64,000 bases of DNA from Candidatus Rhodoferax odensensis (GCA_016718405.1 JADKDJ010000035.1:124001-188000), one strand, 5' to 3'. Counted from the first letter of the stretch, positions 43,009 through 52,741 are shown. Notes: a model not told the origin generated them from the sequence alone. Program-made: numbers and translations.

Positions 43009-44238
43009 TCAGGACCGGTAGTCGGCATTAATGGTCACGTAGTCATGACTCAAATCGCAGGTCCACACCGTATCGTGTGCATCACCGCGCCCCAACACCA
43101 CGCGCACCGTTATCTCGCTTTGCTTCATCACCCGCTGCCCATCCTCTTCACGGTAGGCTGGATTGCGCCCACCCCGGACCGCGACCAGCACATCATCGAG
43201 ATACAAATCGATGACGGTTTGCTCCAAATCGGTGATCCCTGCATAGCCAACGGCGGCGAGGATACGGCCCAGGTTTGGGTCGCTGGCGAAGAATGCCGTC
43301 TTCACCAACGGCGAGTGGGCGATGGCGTAAGCCACGCGTCGGCATTCCTCAGTTGTGCGGCCACCTTCAACGTTCACGGTGATGAACTTCGTCGCACCTT
43401 CACCGTCGCGCACGATGGCTTGAGCCAGTTGCCTCGAAACGTCCAGCATGGCGGTCTTGAGCGCGCGCCCATCAGCACTGTCCCACGAATCGATAGGAGA
43501 ATGACCCACCTTGTTGGTTGCCACCACGACGAACGAGTCGTTGGTCGACGTGTCACCGTCCACCGTCACTCGATTGAAGGAGCCCTCGGCAAGTTCGCCC
43601 GCCAGGGTCGACAGCAAGTCCTGGCCGATGCACGCATCGGTCGCCAAAAAGCCGAGCATGGTCGCCATGTTCGGGCGAATCATGCCCGCACCCTTGCTGA
43701 TGCCCGTAACGCTGACAAGTTTGCCGCCGAGCCTTAACTGAACACCAAACGCCTTGGCCACGGTATCGGTGGTCATGATGGCCTCAGCCGCGCGCAACCA
43801 ATTGTCCGCGCACAGGTCTGCCAGCGCCGCCGGCAGGCCAGCCACAATGCGATCAACCGGAAGCGGCTCCATGATGACCCCGGTTGAAAACGGCAGGACC
43901 TGGTGCGGCGCAACGCTCAACGCTTGCGCCAGAGCGCTGCACGACTGACGAGCCCGTTGCAGACCCTGCTCTCCGGTCCCGGCGTTGGCATTGCCGGTGT
44001 TAATTAGCAGGGCCCGAATCGCACCCGCCGCAGTCAGGTGCTCGCGACAAATCTGCACCGGCGCTGCACAGAATCGGTTTTGAGTAAAAACTCCAGCCAC
44101 CGAGGCTCCCTCATCGAGCACAATGACGGTCAAGTCCTTGCGGTTGGCCTTGCGGATGCCCGCCTCCGCAACGCCAAGTCGAATGCCCTCAATGGGATAG
44201 AGCTCGGACTGAATCGGGGATTTGAGGTTTACGGGCAT
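43009..44238 (-). CDS. argJ: Bifunctional ornithine acetyltransferase/N-acetylglutamate synthase ArgJ
   Basis: A 409-residue enzyme of the cyclic arginine pathway. The self-cleavage site is in KGAGMIRPNMATMLGF (about 182-197), the threonine being the new N-terminus and nucleophile. Other family blocks: GVFTQNRFCAAPVQICREHL, INTGNANAGTGEQGL, FSTGVIMEPLPVDRI and VDGDTSTNDSFVV. It transfers acetyl groups from N-acetylornithine to glutamate. It is followed by DUF815 and mutT and preceded by secA. Confidence 0.97.
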   Translation of the reverse strand: MPVNLKSPIQSELYPIEGIRLGVAEAGIRKANRKDLTVIVLDEGASVAGVFTQNRFCAAPVQICREHLTAAGAIRALLINTGNANAGTGEQGLQRARQSCSALAQALSVAPHQVLPFSTGVIMEPLPVDRIVAGLPAALADLCADNWLRAAEAIMTTDTVAKAFGVQLRLGGKLVSVTGISKGAGMIRPNMATMLGFLATDACIGQDLLSTLAGELAEGSFNRVTVDGDTSTNDSFVVVATNKVGHSPIDSWDSADGRALKTAMLDVSRQLAQAIVRDGEGATKFITVNVEGGRTTEECRRVAYAIAHSPLVKTAFFASDPNLGRILAAVGYAGITDLEQTVIDLYLDDVLVAVRGGRNPAYREEDGQRVMKQSEITVRVVLGRGDAHDTVWTCDLSHDYVTINADYRS

Positions 44239-44304
44239 GTCGCGCTTTCGATATCAATCAGTTGAAGGCAGCGCGTCGGCACGCACCGGTCTGCCCTCAA
44301 ATTC

Positions 44305-47070
44305 TCATGCTAGCTTGCCATGGCACTGCTTGTATTTCTTACCGCTGCCGCACGGACAGGGGTCATTGCGACCGACCCGCGGGACGTTGGCCTGAACCCC
44401 AAACTTGGCTAAATGGCGGCTGGCTTCATCTGTCGTTACCTCAACATCGCCGCTCTCGGTCGGCGCGGTGTAGGTCACATTGGCGATACTCTCGGCCCGC
44501 TCCTCCATGTCCACGGCAGCCTGCTCCAATTGTTCAGACGACTGAATCCTGACTGTCATCAGGACCTTGGTCACGTCGTTCTTCACGGAATCAAGAAGCT
44601 GACCAAACAGCTCGAAGGCCTCGCGTTTGTATTCCTGCTTGGGCTGCTTCTGGGCATAGCCGCGCAAATGGATGCCTTGACGCAAGTAGTCAAGCGAACT
44701 CAAATGCTCACGCCAGTGTGTGTCAATACTTTGCAGCAGCACCATGCGTTCGAACTGAGTGAAACTCTCAGCACCTACCTGCGCCACCTTTGCGGCAAAC
44801 ACCGCATTGGCTTGATCACAGACTTTCTCGACAATGTCCTCGCCGGTGATGGCGCTCGCAGCGCTAACGTCCTGCTGCAGCGGCACCGACACCTGCCATT
44901 CGTCGTTCAACAACTTCTCAAGCGTTGGAATATCCCACTGCTCCTCGACCGACTCGGCCGGGACATACTGTCGCACCAGGTCAGCAAAGCAACCTTCTCG
45001 CAATGACTTGATCTGGGCCGACAGGTCGGTCGCATCCAGAATCTCGTTGCGCTGTTGGTAGATCACTTTACGCTGATCATTGGCGACATCGTCGTATTCC
45101 AGCAATTGTTTGCGCATGTCGAAGTTGCGTGCCTCTACTTTGCGCTGCGCGCTCTCAATGCTACGCGTGACAATCCCGGCCTCAATCGCCTCTCCATCAG
45201 GCATCTTCAGTCGATCCATGATCGCCTTGACCCGATCCCCGGCGAAGATACGCATCAACGCATCATCCAGACTCAAATAAAAGCGCGACGAACCCGGGTC
45301 ACCCTGACGGCCGGAACGCCCGCGCAGCTGATTGTCGATTCGTCTCGACTCGTGCCGCTCGGTCGCGATGATGCGCAGGCCTCCAAGGGAGGTGACCTTC
45401 TCATGATCAATCAGCCACTGCGCTCGAATGGCTTCGGTCTTTGACTTCTTTGCTGCGGTATCCAGCGATTCGTCAGCCTCAACGGCTTCGAGCAGCTTAC
45501 TCACGTTGCCACCCAAGACAATGTCGGTACCCCGACCAGCCATATTGGTTGCAATCGTGATCATGCCCGCACTACCCGCTTGCGCAACGATCTCGGCCTC
45601 ACGCGCATGCTGCTTCGCGTTCAAAACCTGATGGGGCAGCTTCTCGGCGTCCAACAGCTTGGAAATGATCTCCGAGTTCTCGATTGAGGTGGTGCCGACC
45701 AAGACTGGCTGGCCACGCTCATGACACTCACGAATGTCCTGGATCGCGGCCTGGTACTTCTCACGCGTGGTCTTGTAGACGCGATCGAGTTGATCCTCCC
45801 TGCGGCTCGGCCGATTCGGTGGCATGACCACCGTTTCAAGACCGTAAATCTCCTGGAATTCGTAGGCCTCCGTATCCGCGGTACCGGTCATGCCGGCGAG
45901 TTTTCCATACAGGCGAAAGTAGTTCTGGAACGTGATCGAGGCCATGGTCTGGTTCTCGGCCTGTATCGCCACGCCCTCTTTAGCCTCGACTGCTTGATGC
46001 AGCCCATCGCTCCAACGACGGCCCGACATCAATCGCCCGGTGAACTCATCGACGATGACGATCTCACCCTCCTGAACCACATAGTGCTGGTCACGGTGGT
46101 ACAAATGATTGGCGCGCAAGGCCGCATACAGGTGGTGCACCAGGGTGATGTTGGCCGGGTCGTACAGCGTAGCGCCTTCGGGAATCAGCCCCAAGCCAAA
46201 CAGGATGCGTTCGGCATTCTCGTGCCCCTGCTCTGTCAGAAAAACTTGGTGACTCTTCTCGTCGACAGTGAAGTCGCCCGGCTTGGTGATGCCCTCACCA
46301 GTCCGGGGATCCGCCTCCCCCTCTTGTCGCTGCAACGAAGGAACCACTTTGTTGATGGCGATATAAAGGTCGGTGTGGTCTTCTGCCTGGCCACTGATGA
46401 TCAGCGGCGTTCGCGCCTCATCGATCAGAATCGAATCCACCTCGTCCACGATGGCGTAGTTCAGCCCGCGCTGGACTCGGTCGGCCACCTCGTACACCAT
46501 GTTGTCACGCAAGTAGTCAAATCCGTACTCGTTGTTGGTGCCGTAGGTAATGTCTGCGCGGTACGCCGCCTGCTTCTCCTCGCGAGGCATTTGCGGCAAA
46601 TTGATGCCGACTGTCAGACCAAGGAAGTTGTACAGCTTGCCCATCCAGACCGCGTCTCGATTGGCCAGGTAATCGTTGACGGTAACGACATGCACGCCCT
46701 TACCGGTCAGCGCATTGAGGTAGACCGGCAGCGTCGCCGTCAACGTCTTACCCTCACCGGTACCCATTTCGGAAATCTTCCCTTGGTGTAGCGACATTCC
46801 GCCGAGCAACTGGACATCAAAATGGCGCATCTTCATGACACGCTTGGAGCCCTCTCGCACTACCGCAAAAGCCTCTGGCAGCAAACTGTCCAATGATTCA
46901 CCCCTGGACACCCGCTCTTTGAAGTCCTGCGTCTTCTGGCGCAGCGCGTCATCGGTCAGCTTCTCAAAATCCGGCTCCATTGCGTTGATGCGAACCACGC
47001 TTTGCCGGTATTGCTTGAGCAGGCGGTCATTGCGACTGCCGAAGATCTTGGTAAGAATGTTGGTGGCCAT
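44305..47070 (-). CDS. secA: Preprotein translocase ATPase SecA
   Basis: 921 residues from the ATG at 47070 (MATNILTKIFGSRNDRLLKQ). Walker A in MGTGEGKTLTATLPVYL (near residue 105), DEAD-like VDEVDSILIDEARTPLI, helicase block RGTDIVLGGN, HESRRIDNQLRGRSGRQGDP, and the C-terminal zinc-binding tail RNDPCPCGSGKKYKQCHG for SecB and lipid contact. It drives export through SecYEG. The M23 peptidase gene lies upstream on the same strand. Confidence 0.98.
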   Translation of the reverse strand: MATNILTKIFGSRNDRLLKQYRQSVVRINAMEPDFEKLTDDALRQKTQDFKERVSRGESLDSLLPEAFAVVREGSKRVMKMRHFDVQLLGGMSLHQGKISEMGTGEGKTLTATLPVYLNALTGKGVHVVTVNDYLANRDAVWMGKLYNFLGLTVGINLPQMPREEKQAAYRADITYGTNNEYGFDYLRDNMVYEVADRVQRGLNYAIVDEVDSILIDEARTPLIISGQAEDHTDLYIAINKVVPSLQRQEGEADPRTGEGITKPGDFTVDEKSHQVFLTEQGHENAERILFGLGLIPEGATLYDPANITLVHHLYAALRANHLYHRDQHYVVQEGEIVIVDEFTGRLMSGRRWSDGLHQAVEAKEGVAIQAENQTMASITFQNYFRLYGKLAGMTGTADTEAYEFQEIYGLETVVMPPNRPSRREDQLDRVYKTTREKYQAAIQDIRECHERGQPVLVGTTSIENSEIISKLLDAEKLPHQVLNAKQHAREAEIVAQAGSAGMITIATNMAGRGTDIVLGGNVSKLLEAVEADESLDTAAKKSKTEAIRAQWLIDHEKVTSLGGLRIIATERHESRRIDNQLRGRSGRQGDPGSSRFYLSLDDALMRIFAGDRVKAIMDRLKMPDGEAIEAGIVTRSIESAQRKVEARNFDMRKQLLEYDDVANDQRKVIYQQRNEILDATDLSAQIKSLREGCFADLVRQYVPAESVEEQWDIPTLEKLLNDEWQVSVPLQQDVSAASAITGEDIVEKVCDQANAVFAAKVAQVGAESFTQFERMVLLQSIDTHWREHLSSLDYLRQGIHLRGYAQKQPKQEYKREAFELFGQLLDSVKNDVTKVLMTVRIQSSEQLEQAAVDMEERAESIANVTYTAPTESGDVEVTTDEASRHLAKFGVQANVPRVGRNDPCPCGSGKKYKQCHGKLA

Positions 47071-47213
47071 GAATGCACAACCGCCCCACCAGCCCACCTG
47101 GGCCAGCCGAACAGCGCAATCCTTTATTAATCAAAGAAAGATGGGGTCGCCAGCGGCAAATTACAATCGCCTCAACGCCAAAGCGCTGCGCCAGTTCAAC
47201 CAGACCGGCGATT

Positions 47214-48197
47214 TTACCTTCGACGTGGCAGGCGCTTTGCGGTTTGGCCGGCGAAGTTCAACACGCTACTGACCACAGCACCGCCAGCCGCGGCCTGCCC
47301 AGCGGCCAGAAACTTCTGCGGATTCTGCGGCACGCCTTGTACAAGGACTTCGAAATGCAAGTGTGGGCCGGTCGATCTCCCAGTTGTCCCGACCTCCGCA
47401 ATCTTCTGCCCCCGCTTGACCAAGTCGCCCTTCTTGACCAGCACCTTCGAAGCGTGTGCGTAGCGCGTCACCAAGTCGTTTCCATGGTCTACCTCGACCA
47501 TGTTGCCATAGGCCGAATGGAACTCCTGAGTCACAACCACACCACCGGCAGCAGCCAAAATGGCCGTGCCCACGTCGGCCTGGTAGTCCAGACCAGTATG
47601 CAGCGCGGAACCTCCTGTGATCGGATCAATACGCCAACCGAACGCTGAACCCAAATCCCCAGCAGCAACTGGCCGTTGCGTCGGCACCATCATGCCCAGC
47701 ACTTTGAGATCAAACAGCCGAGACTCAATCACGGTCAAGAAATCGGTGCGCTGATCGGTCAGCTCTTCCAGGTCGCGCAGGGTCGCCTGCAAATCGTCAA
47801 GGGAAAGCGTTCGCCCCGACACCAGTGCACCACCCTGGCCGGGACGGCGCTTGATCTCTTCCGGATTGACGCCGGCGAGCCCCGAAACCCGCTCGCCAAG
47901 CGCTTCAAGCTGCATCATCTTGGCCTGCATATCGCCGAGCTTTCGGGCCATCACATCGAGGTTTTCACGCATGAAGCGATCGCGCTGGTCAAACTCGTCT
48001 TTGACAACCAATCGCACCAACGATCCGATGATCGGCCAACCTTCGCGAGCGCCTTTGAGAAACACCCAGTGGTACAGACCTGCCGCCACCAACATCAGAA
48101 CGAGTGACGCCACAACCACTGACAGCAGCAGCTTGGTCCCGCTGAGATGAATGGCCCTGGTTCGGGCCAGCCATGCATCCGTGATAATCAAGTGCAT
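47214..48197 (-). CDS. M23 family metallopeptidase (LytM domain)
   Basis: A 327-residue protein with one N-terminal membrane helix (about 23-47, LLLSVVVASLVLMLVAAGLY), a coiled-coil-like region (about 75-115) and a C-terminal M23 domain (about 190-295). The zinc ligands are in ALHTGLDYQA and the HLHFEV motif (RSTGPHLHFEVLVQG). It probably cuts peptidoglycan peptides or, if regulatory, activates amidases. In Burkholderiales it commonly stands between secA and a divergent DciA-type gene, as here. Confidence 0.92.
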   Translation of the reverse strand: MHLIITDAWLARTRAIHLSGTKLLLSVVVASLVLMLVAAGLYHWVFLKGAREGWPIIGSLVRLVVKDEFDQRDRFMRENLDVMARKLGDMQAKMMQLEALGERVSGLAGVNPEEIKRRPGQGGALVSGRTLSLDDLQATLRDLEELTDQRTDFLTVIESRLFDLKVLGMMVPTQRPVAAGDLGSAFGWRIDPITGGSALHTGLDYQADVGTAILAAAGGVVVTQEFHSAYGNMVEVDHGNDLVTRYAHASKVLVKKGDLVKRGQKIAEVGTTGRSTGPHLHFEVLVQGVPQNPQKFLAAGQAAAGGAVVSSVLNFAGQTAKRLPRRR

Positions 48198-48224
48198 TCA
48201 GACTTCCTCTCAGCAACACGGCCC

Positions 48225-48554
48225 ATGACGACCCGCCGACACGTTCCGATTCCGCTCCTGCTAGCGACGCAAGACACACCGGCGCTGGCCAGACTGATTG
48301 AGCTCTCGCAGGACTCGACCGCGCGATTGAAGGCGGTTGCATCCCTCATACCTGACTCGCTGCGCCCTTGCATCCAAGCGGGGCCCATTGATAAGGGCAC
48401 CTGGTGCCTGCTGGTCGACAACAACGCCGTGGCAGCAAAAGTCCGACAAATCCTGCCCGCCCTGGAATCTCACTTGCGGGTCAAGGGATGGGAGGTTACC
48501 TCAATTAGGCTCAAGGTACAAATCCCACCGGGGGGTCGCTCCACCGTGCCCTGA
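48225..48554 (+). CDS. DciA-like (DUF721) protein
   Basis: 109 residues from the ATG at 48225 (MTTRRHVPIPLLLATQDTPA). The KH-like DUF721 fold appears in VASLIPDSLRPCIQAGPIDK and CLLVDNNAVAAKVRQILPAL. DciA family members load the replicative helicase in bacteria without DnaC; in this lineage the assignment rests on fold and position (divergent from the M23 peptidase, near secA). Starts 27 bases from the M23 start, so the two share a short promoter region. Confidence 0.82.
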   Translation: MTTRRHVPIPLLLATQDTPALARLIELSQDSTARLKAVASLIPDSLRPCIQAGPIDKGTWCLLVDNNAVAAKVRQILPALESHLRVKGWEVTSIRLKVQIPPGGRSTVP

Positions 48555-48568
48555 CGCGAATGATGAAA

Positions 48569-48644
48569 TGGTGCCGATTATCGGATTCGAACTGATGACC
48601 TACCGCTTACAAGGCGGTTGCTCTACCAACTGAGCTAAATCGGC
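48569..48644 (-). tRNA. tRNA-Thr (anticodon TGT)
   Basis: A 76-base cloverleaf with encoded CCA. The acceptor GCCGATT pairs with AATCGGC, discriminator A. D arm AGCTCAGTTGGTAGAGC; anticodon stem ACCGC/GCGGT with loop CTTGTAA, anticodon TGT; T arm AGTTCGAATCC. A TAGAAT (48654-48659, minus strand) ten bases upstream may be its -10. Confidence 0.97.
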
Positions 48645-48696
48645 GATGCGGGTATTCTAAGGGAAGCCCTCAGCAATCAGCTTGCCACGAAGCAGA

Positions 48697-49197
48697 TTAT
48701 TTGACTCGCTTGAGTGAGGGCCGGCCACCTGCGGTGGGCCGCGGAGGCTGCGGATCGAGCGGCCGATTTCCAGCCTTGCCATCCTTTTGCTCGCGGCTTT
48801 CGGCGGCCGGGTCAGCCACCGACAGAAGTCCAACCTGTCCAGTGTCAGTGGGCACGCCCGCGGCGACGCTGACTGCCGGAAACGACATGCCCTGTCCGGT
48901 CTCGCGCGCATAGATCGCCAACACATGACTTATCGGCACCATGATGTCACGAGCGGTCCCGGCAAATCGGGCCTTGAACTCGATAAACTCGTTCCCCAGC
49001 TTGAGCGAGCTGGTGGCATCCATGCTGACATTGAGCACGATCTCGCCGTTTTTCACGTACTCGCGCGGCACCTGCACCGAATCGTCGACCCGCACCGCCA
49101 CGTACGGGGTCAGTCCATTGTCGGTACACCATTCATAGAGCGCTCGAATCAGGTACGGGCGCGTCGACGTGGTGTCAGATCCATCAAGCGTGGGCAT
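48697..49197 (-). CDS. sspB: ClpXP specificity-enhancing factor SspB
   Basis: 166 residues from the ATG at 49197 (MPTLDGSDTTSTRPYLIRAL); a GTG one codon earlier is also possible. The substrate-binding domain (about 12-115) shows LYEWCTDNGLTPYVAVRVDD, VQVPREYVKNGEIVLNVS and IMVPISHVLAIYARETGQGM. A flexible linker ends in the ClpX-binding module RPSLKRVK. SspB delivers ssrA-tagged proteins to ClpXP. Immediately downstream of sspA. Confidence 0.95.
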   Translation of the reverse strand: MPTLDGSDTTSTRPYLIRALYEWCTDNGLTPYVAVRVDDSVQVPREYVKNGEIVLNVSMDATSSLKLGNEFIEFKARFAGTARDIMVPISHVLAIYARETGQGMSFPAVSVAAGVPTDTGQVGLLSVADPAAESREQKDGKAGNRPLDPQPPRPTAGGRPSLKRVK

Positions 49198-49209
49198 CAC
49201 AGTCTCGGC

Positions 49210-49821
49210 TTACTTTCGCATCACCTTCTCGGACGGCGTCAACGCTTCGATGTAAGCAGGACGCGAAAAAATCCGCTCAGCGTATTTCAGCAGGGGTGCC
49301 GCGTTCTTGCTAAGGTCGATTCCGTAATAATCCAACCGCCACAGCAAGGGCGCGATGGCAACATCGAGCATCGAGAAACCCTCGCCCAGCATGAACTTGT
49401 TCTTCAGGAACACCGGAGCGAGTTGGGTCAAACGGTCGCGAATATGGGCGCGCGCCTTTTCCAAAGCCTTCTCGTTACTCTTGGTAGCACGTGATTCGAG
49501 CGTGGACACGTGGACAAACAATTCCTTCTCGAAATTGAGCAGAAACAGGCGAACACGCGCACGATCAACCGGATCACCGGGCATCAACTGCGGATGGGGG
49601 AACCGCTCATCGATGTACTCGTTGATGATGTTGGATTCATAAAGGATCAGGTCGCGCTCGACCAGAATCGGAACCTGGCCATAGGGGTTCATCACACTGA
49701 TGTCCTCCGGCTTGTTATACAGGTCCACATCGCGAATCTCAAAGTCCATGCCCTTCTCAAACAGGACAAATCTGCAACGATGCGAAAAGGGGCAAGTAGT
49801 ACCCGAGTACAAAACCATCAT
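49210..49821 (-). CDS. sspA: Stringent starvation protein A (GST fold)
   Basis: A 203-residue GST-like protein: MMVLYSGTTCPFSHRCRFVL, then MNPYGQVPILVERDLILYES and a helical C-terminal domain (FMLGEGFSMLDVAIAPLLWR). SspA binds RNA polymerase and acts in stationary phase and acid stress in enterobacteria. It stands between petC and sspB on one strand; a terminator upstream separates it from petC. Confidence 0.96.
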   Translation of the reverse strand: MMVLYSGTTCPFSHRCRFVLFEKGMDFEIRDVDLYNKPEDISVMNPYGQVPILVERDLILYESNIINEYIDERFPHPQLMPGDPVDRARVRLFLLNFEKELFVHVSTLESRATKSNEKALEKARAHIRDRLTQLAPVFLKNKFMLGEGFSMLDVAIAPLLWRLDYYGIDLSKNAAPLLKYAERIFSRPAYIEALTPSEKVMRK

Positions 49822-49833
49822 GGTGGGAGCTCC

Positions 49834-49874
49834 TAAAAATCAAAAGAGTGGGATGCATCATGCACGCCCACTCT
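49834..49874 (-). terminator. Intrinsic terminator after petC
   Basis: Minus-strand AGAGTGGG (49874-49867) pairs perfectly with CCCACTCT (49852-49845); an inner TGCA/TGCA pair extends the stem. The T-rich run TTTTGATTTTT follows at 49844-49834. It ends petABC transcription 50 bases past the petC stop and just before sspA. Confidence 0.88.
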
Positions 49875-49924
49875 GAAAGATCCGGCCCGCCCGCAAGCAA
49901 GCCAAACCAGACCATCAAGCTGTC

Positions 49925-50698
49925 TTATTTGATGTCTTTCCAATACGCCGCGTTCAGTCGCCAGGCCAGGAATGTGAAGATGCCCAAGAACATCAGCACC
50001 CACACCCCAATGCGAACTCGCGTGTTCTGGACCGGCTCGCCCATCCACTGGAGATAGCTCACCAAATCCCCCACCGCCTGATCGTACTGCTCAGGACTCA
50101 TGGTGCCGGGACTGAGCTGCTCCCACTTTTTCACCTTCTGAGTCGCTTGACCGTGATCCATCACAGACTCAAAAACCGGACGACGATCCCCCTGCAGCTC
50201 CCACAGAACGTGTGGCATGCCAATATTCGGGAACGCCAGGTTGTTCCAGCCGGTTGGCTTGGTATCGTCCCGGTAGAACGTGCGCATGTAGGTGTACAGG
50301 TAGTCCGCGCCACTGCCCTGGGAGCCAGCACGCGAGCGGGCAATCACGGACAAATCGGGGGGATTGGCACCAAACCACTCGGCGGCTTGCCTGGGGTCAA
50401 TGGCCGCCTTCATGGTGTCACCGACCTTGCCATTGGTCACCAACAGGTTGTCTTTGATCTGCTGGTTGGTCAGGCCAATGTCCTGCAGGCGATTGAAGCG
50501 CATGAACGCCGCCGAATGGCAGTTCAGGCAATAGTTGACAAACAGTTTGGCACCGTTTTGCAGTGCAGCCATGTCATTGGTCCGGTTGGGGGCCTTGTCC
50601 CAGGGGATTCCGCCTTCGCTGGCATGCACGCCCACACTCAGACCGAACGCGGCGACCCATGCCAGCATGGCTTTCTTGCTAAACCCAATGAATTTCAT
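49925..50698 (-). CDS. petC: Cytochrome c1 (bc1 complex)
   Basis: 257 residues from the ATG at 50698 (MKFIGFSKKAMLAWVAAFGL). Signal peptide to about residue 24 (VGVHASEGG). Haem c motif CLNCH in FVNYCLNCHSAAFMRFNRLQ, and blocks GADYLYTYMRTFYRDDTKPT and WNNLAFPNIGMPHVLWELQG. A single C-terminal membrane helix (about 225-245) ends KDIK. Last gene of petABC. Confidence 0.97.
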   Translation of the reverse strand: MKFIGFSKKAMLAWVAAFGLSVGVHASEGGIPWDKAPNRTNDMAALQNGAKLFVNYCLNCHSAAFMRFNRLQDIGLTNQQIKDNLLVTNGKVGDTMKAAIDPRQAAEWFGANPPDLSVIARSRAGSQGSGADYLYTYMRTFYRDDTKPTGWNNLAFPNIGMPHVLWELQGDRRPVFESVMDHGQATQKVKKWEQLSPGTMSPEQYDQAVGDLVSYLQWMGEPVQNTRVRIGVWVLMFLGIFTFLAWRLNAAYWKDIK

Positions 50699-50714
50699 GA
50701 ATCTTGTCTCCGAC

Positions 50715-52115
50715 TTAGTGGGCCACGAATGTGACGCGACTGGGCACTGGCTTGGATTCACCCAGGCGACTCCACCATGGCATAAGCAGGAAGAAACCGA
50801 AGTAAAACAGGGTTCCGATCTGTGACACGCGACCGCCAATCGTTGACGGCGGCAGCATGCCAAGATAGCCCAACACCAGGAAGTTGATCACAAAGACCGC
50901 GTACAGGTACTTGTGCCAGTTAGGCCGGTAGCGAATCGACTTGACCGGGCTGAAGTCCAGCCACGGCAAGAAGAACAAGATCACAACGCCACCACCCATA
51001 GCCACAACGCCCCAGAACTTGGCGTCAATGGCCAGCATCATCGCCACCACCACCACCGCAAAGCCAACGATGGCGGCTTTGAAGATGGCGGGCATCTTCA
51101 CCTTGGCCACGCCCAAGCCCGCTCCCAGCAGGACACAGGCAATTAGAACGTACATCATTTCGCTCGTGACAGCGCGCAGCATCGAATAAAAGGGTGTGAA
51201 GTACCACACCGGTGCGATGTGCAAGGGGGTCTTGAGCGGGTCGGCCGGGATGAAGTTGTTGTACTCAAGAAAGTAACCGCCCAACTCCGGCGCAAAGAAC
51301 ACAATTGCCGAGAACACGAACAAAAAGACGCCGACTCCAAAGATGTCGTGCACCGAGTAATACGGGTGAAACGGGATGCCGTCCAGAGGGCGCCCGTCCG
51401 GGCCGCGTGTGGCCTTGATCTCCACGCCATCAGGATTGTTGGAGCCAACTTCATGCAAGGCGATGATGTGCGCGACCACCAAGCCCAGCAAGACCAATGG
51501 CACAGCAATCACGTGAAAGCTGAAGAAGCGGTTCAAGGTGGCGTCGCCGACCACATAGTCACCACGAATCAGCAGCGCCAGATCAGGACCAATAAAGGGA
51601 ATAGCCGAGAACAGATTGACGATCACCTGCGCGCCCCAATAACTCATTTGGCCCCAGGGAAGCAAATAACCCATGAAGGCTTCGGCCATCAGGGCCAGAA
51701 AGATCGCACATCCAAAAATCCAGATCAGCTCGCGCGGCTTGCGATAGCTGCCGTACATGAGGCCGCGAAACATGTGCAGGTAGACCACAACAAAGAAGGC
51801 CGAGGCCCCGGTTGAATGCATGTAGCGAATCAGCCAACCCCAGGGCACATCACGCATGATGTACTCGACCGAGCCAAACGCGAGCGCCGCATCTGGCTTG
51901 TAGTTCATGGTGAGAAATATGCCGGTCACGATCTGGATCACCAGCACCAGCAGGGACAGCGACCCGAAGATGTACCAGACATTGAAATTCTTGGGCGCGT
52001 AGTACTCGCTCATGTGCTCTTTAAAGAGCTTTGTCATTGGGAAGCGGTTGTCCACCCAATTGACGAGTTTTTCCGTCGCCGAGGCGTTGGGAGAGATTTC
52101 GTGAAATTCAGCCAT
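50715..52115 (-). CDS. petB: Cytochrome b (bc1 complex)
   Basis: A 466-residue membrane protein with eight or more helices. The haem-ligand regions appear as MHSTGASAFFVVVYLHMFRG and FHVIAVPLVLLGLVVAHIIA; the Qo-site PEWY-type region is present in modified form around FAPELGGYFLEYNNFIPADP. N-terminal LVNWVDNRFPMTKLFKEHMS is typical of proteobacterial cytochrome b. Quinol oxidation and the Q cycle. Confidence 0.97.
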   Translation of the reverse strand: MAEFHEISPNASATEKLVNWVDNRFPMTKLFKEHMSEYYAPKNFNVWYIFGSLSLLVLVIQIVTGIFLTMNYKPDAALAFGSVEYIMRDVPWGWLIRYMHSTGASAFFVVVYLHMFRGLMYGSYRKPRELIWIFGCAIFLALMAEAFMGYLLPWGQMSYWGAQVIVNLFSAIPFIGPDLALLIRGDYVVGDATLNRFFSFHVIAVPLVLLGLVVAHIIALHEVGSNNPDGVEIKATRGPDGRPLDGIPFHPYYSVHDIFGVGVFLFVFSAIVFFAPELGGYFLEYNNFIPADPLKTPLHIAPVWYFTPFYSMLRAVTSEMMYVLIACVLLGAGLGVAKVKMPAIFKAAIVGFAVVVVAMMLAIDAKFWGVVAMGGGVVILFFLPWLDFSPVKSIRYRPNWHKYLYAVFVINFLVLGYLGMLPPSTIGGRVSQIGTLFYFGFFLLMPWWSRLGESKPVPSRVTFVAH

Positions 52116-52126
52116 GTCGTTCTTTC

Positions 52127-52741
52127 TTAGGCCTTCTTGTCTTCACCAATGAGAAGCTTGGCGTCCGAGAGGTACATGTGGGGTGGTACTTCGAGGTTGT
52201 CGGGAGCCGGAACGTTCTTGTAGACGCGTCCAGCCATATCGAACGTCGAGCCGTGGCACGGGCAGAAAAATCCACCTTGCCAGTCGTCCGGCAGTGACGG
52301 TTGCGCGCCGGTCTGGAATTTGTCCGACGGCGAGCAGCCCAAATGGGTGCAAATACCCACCGTGACAAAGATTTCAGGCTTGATCGAGCGCCCTTCGTTA
52401 CGCGCGTACACGGGTGTCAGCTCATCCGGATTGCGCGCCGACCTGGGATCGGCCAGCTTCGCGTCAAGTGTCTTAAGGGCAGCGAGCTGCTCTGGCGTGC
52501 GACGCACGATCCAGACCGGCTTGCCACGCCATTCCACCGTCATCTTTTCACCCGGTTTGAGGGCCGAAATGTCGGCTTCCACCGCTGCACCGGCCGCTTT
52601 GGCTTTCTCCGAAGGCTGGAACGTACTCACAAAAGGTACGGCAACGGCCGCCGTACCGACTGCCCCGGCGCAACTGGTTGCAATCAACCAGGTTCGCTTG
52701 CTGGAGTCGATCTGGCCGCTATCGGCAAGGGTTTCACTCAT
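52127..52741 (-). CDS. petA: Rieske iron-sulfur subunit (bc1 complex)
   Basis: 204 residues from the ATG at 52741 (MSETLADSGQIDSSKRTWLI). N-terminal membrane anchor with a Tat-type pattern in which KR replaces the usual RR (SSKRTWLIATSCAGAVGTAA). The 2Fe-2S ligands are CTHLGC and CPCHGS. First gene of petABC; the Tat genes 5 kb away presumably export it. A possible -10, TACAAT, lies at 52790-52785 upstream. Confidence 0.97.
   Translation of the reverse strand: MSETLADSGQIDSSKRTWLIATSCAGAVGTAAVAVPFVSTFQPSEKAKAAGAAVEADISALKPGEKMTVEWRGKPVWIVRRTPEQLAALKTLDAKLADPRSARNPDELTPVYARNEGRSIKPEIFVTVGICTHLGCSPSDKFQTGAQPSLPDDWQGGFFCPCHGSTFDMAGRVYKNVPAPDNLEVPPHMYLSDAKLLIGEDKKA

Noticed and set aside
45721..46791. 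Long plus-strand open frame opposite secA
   Set aside because: It is an antisense shadow of a highly conserved gene with no start signal or domain.
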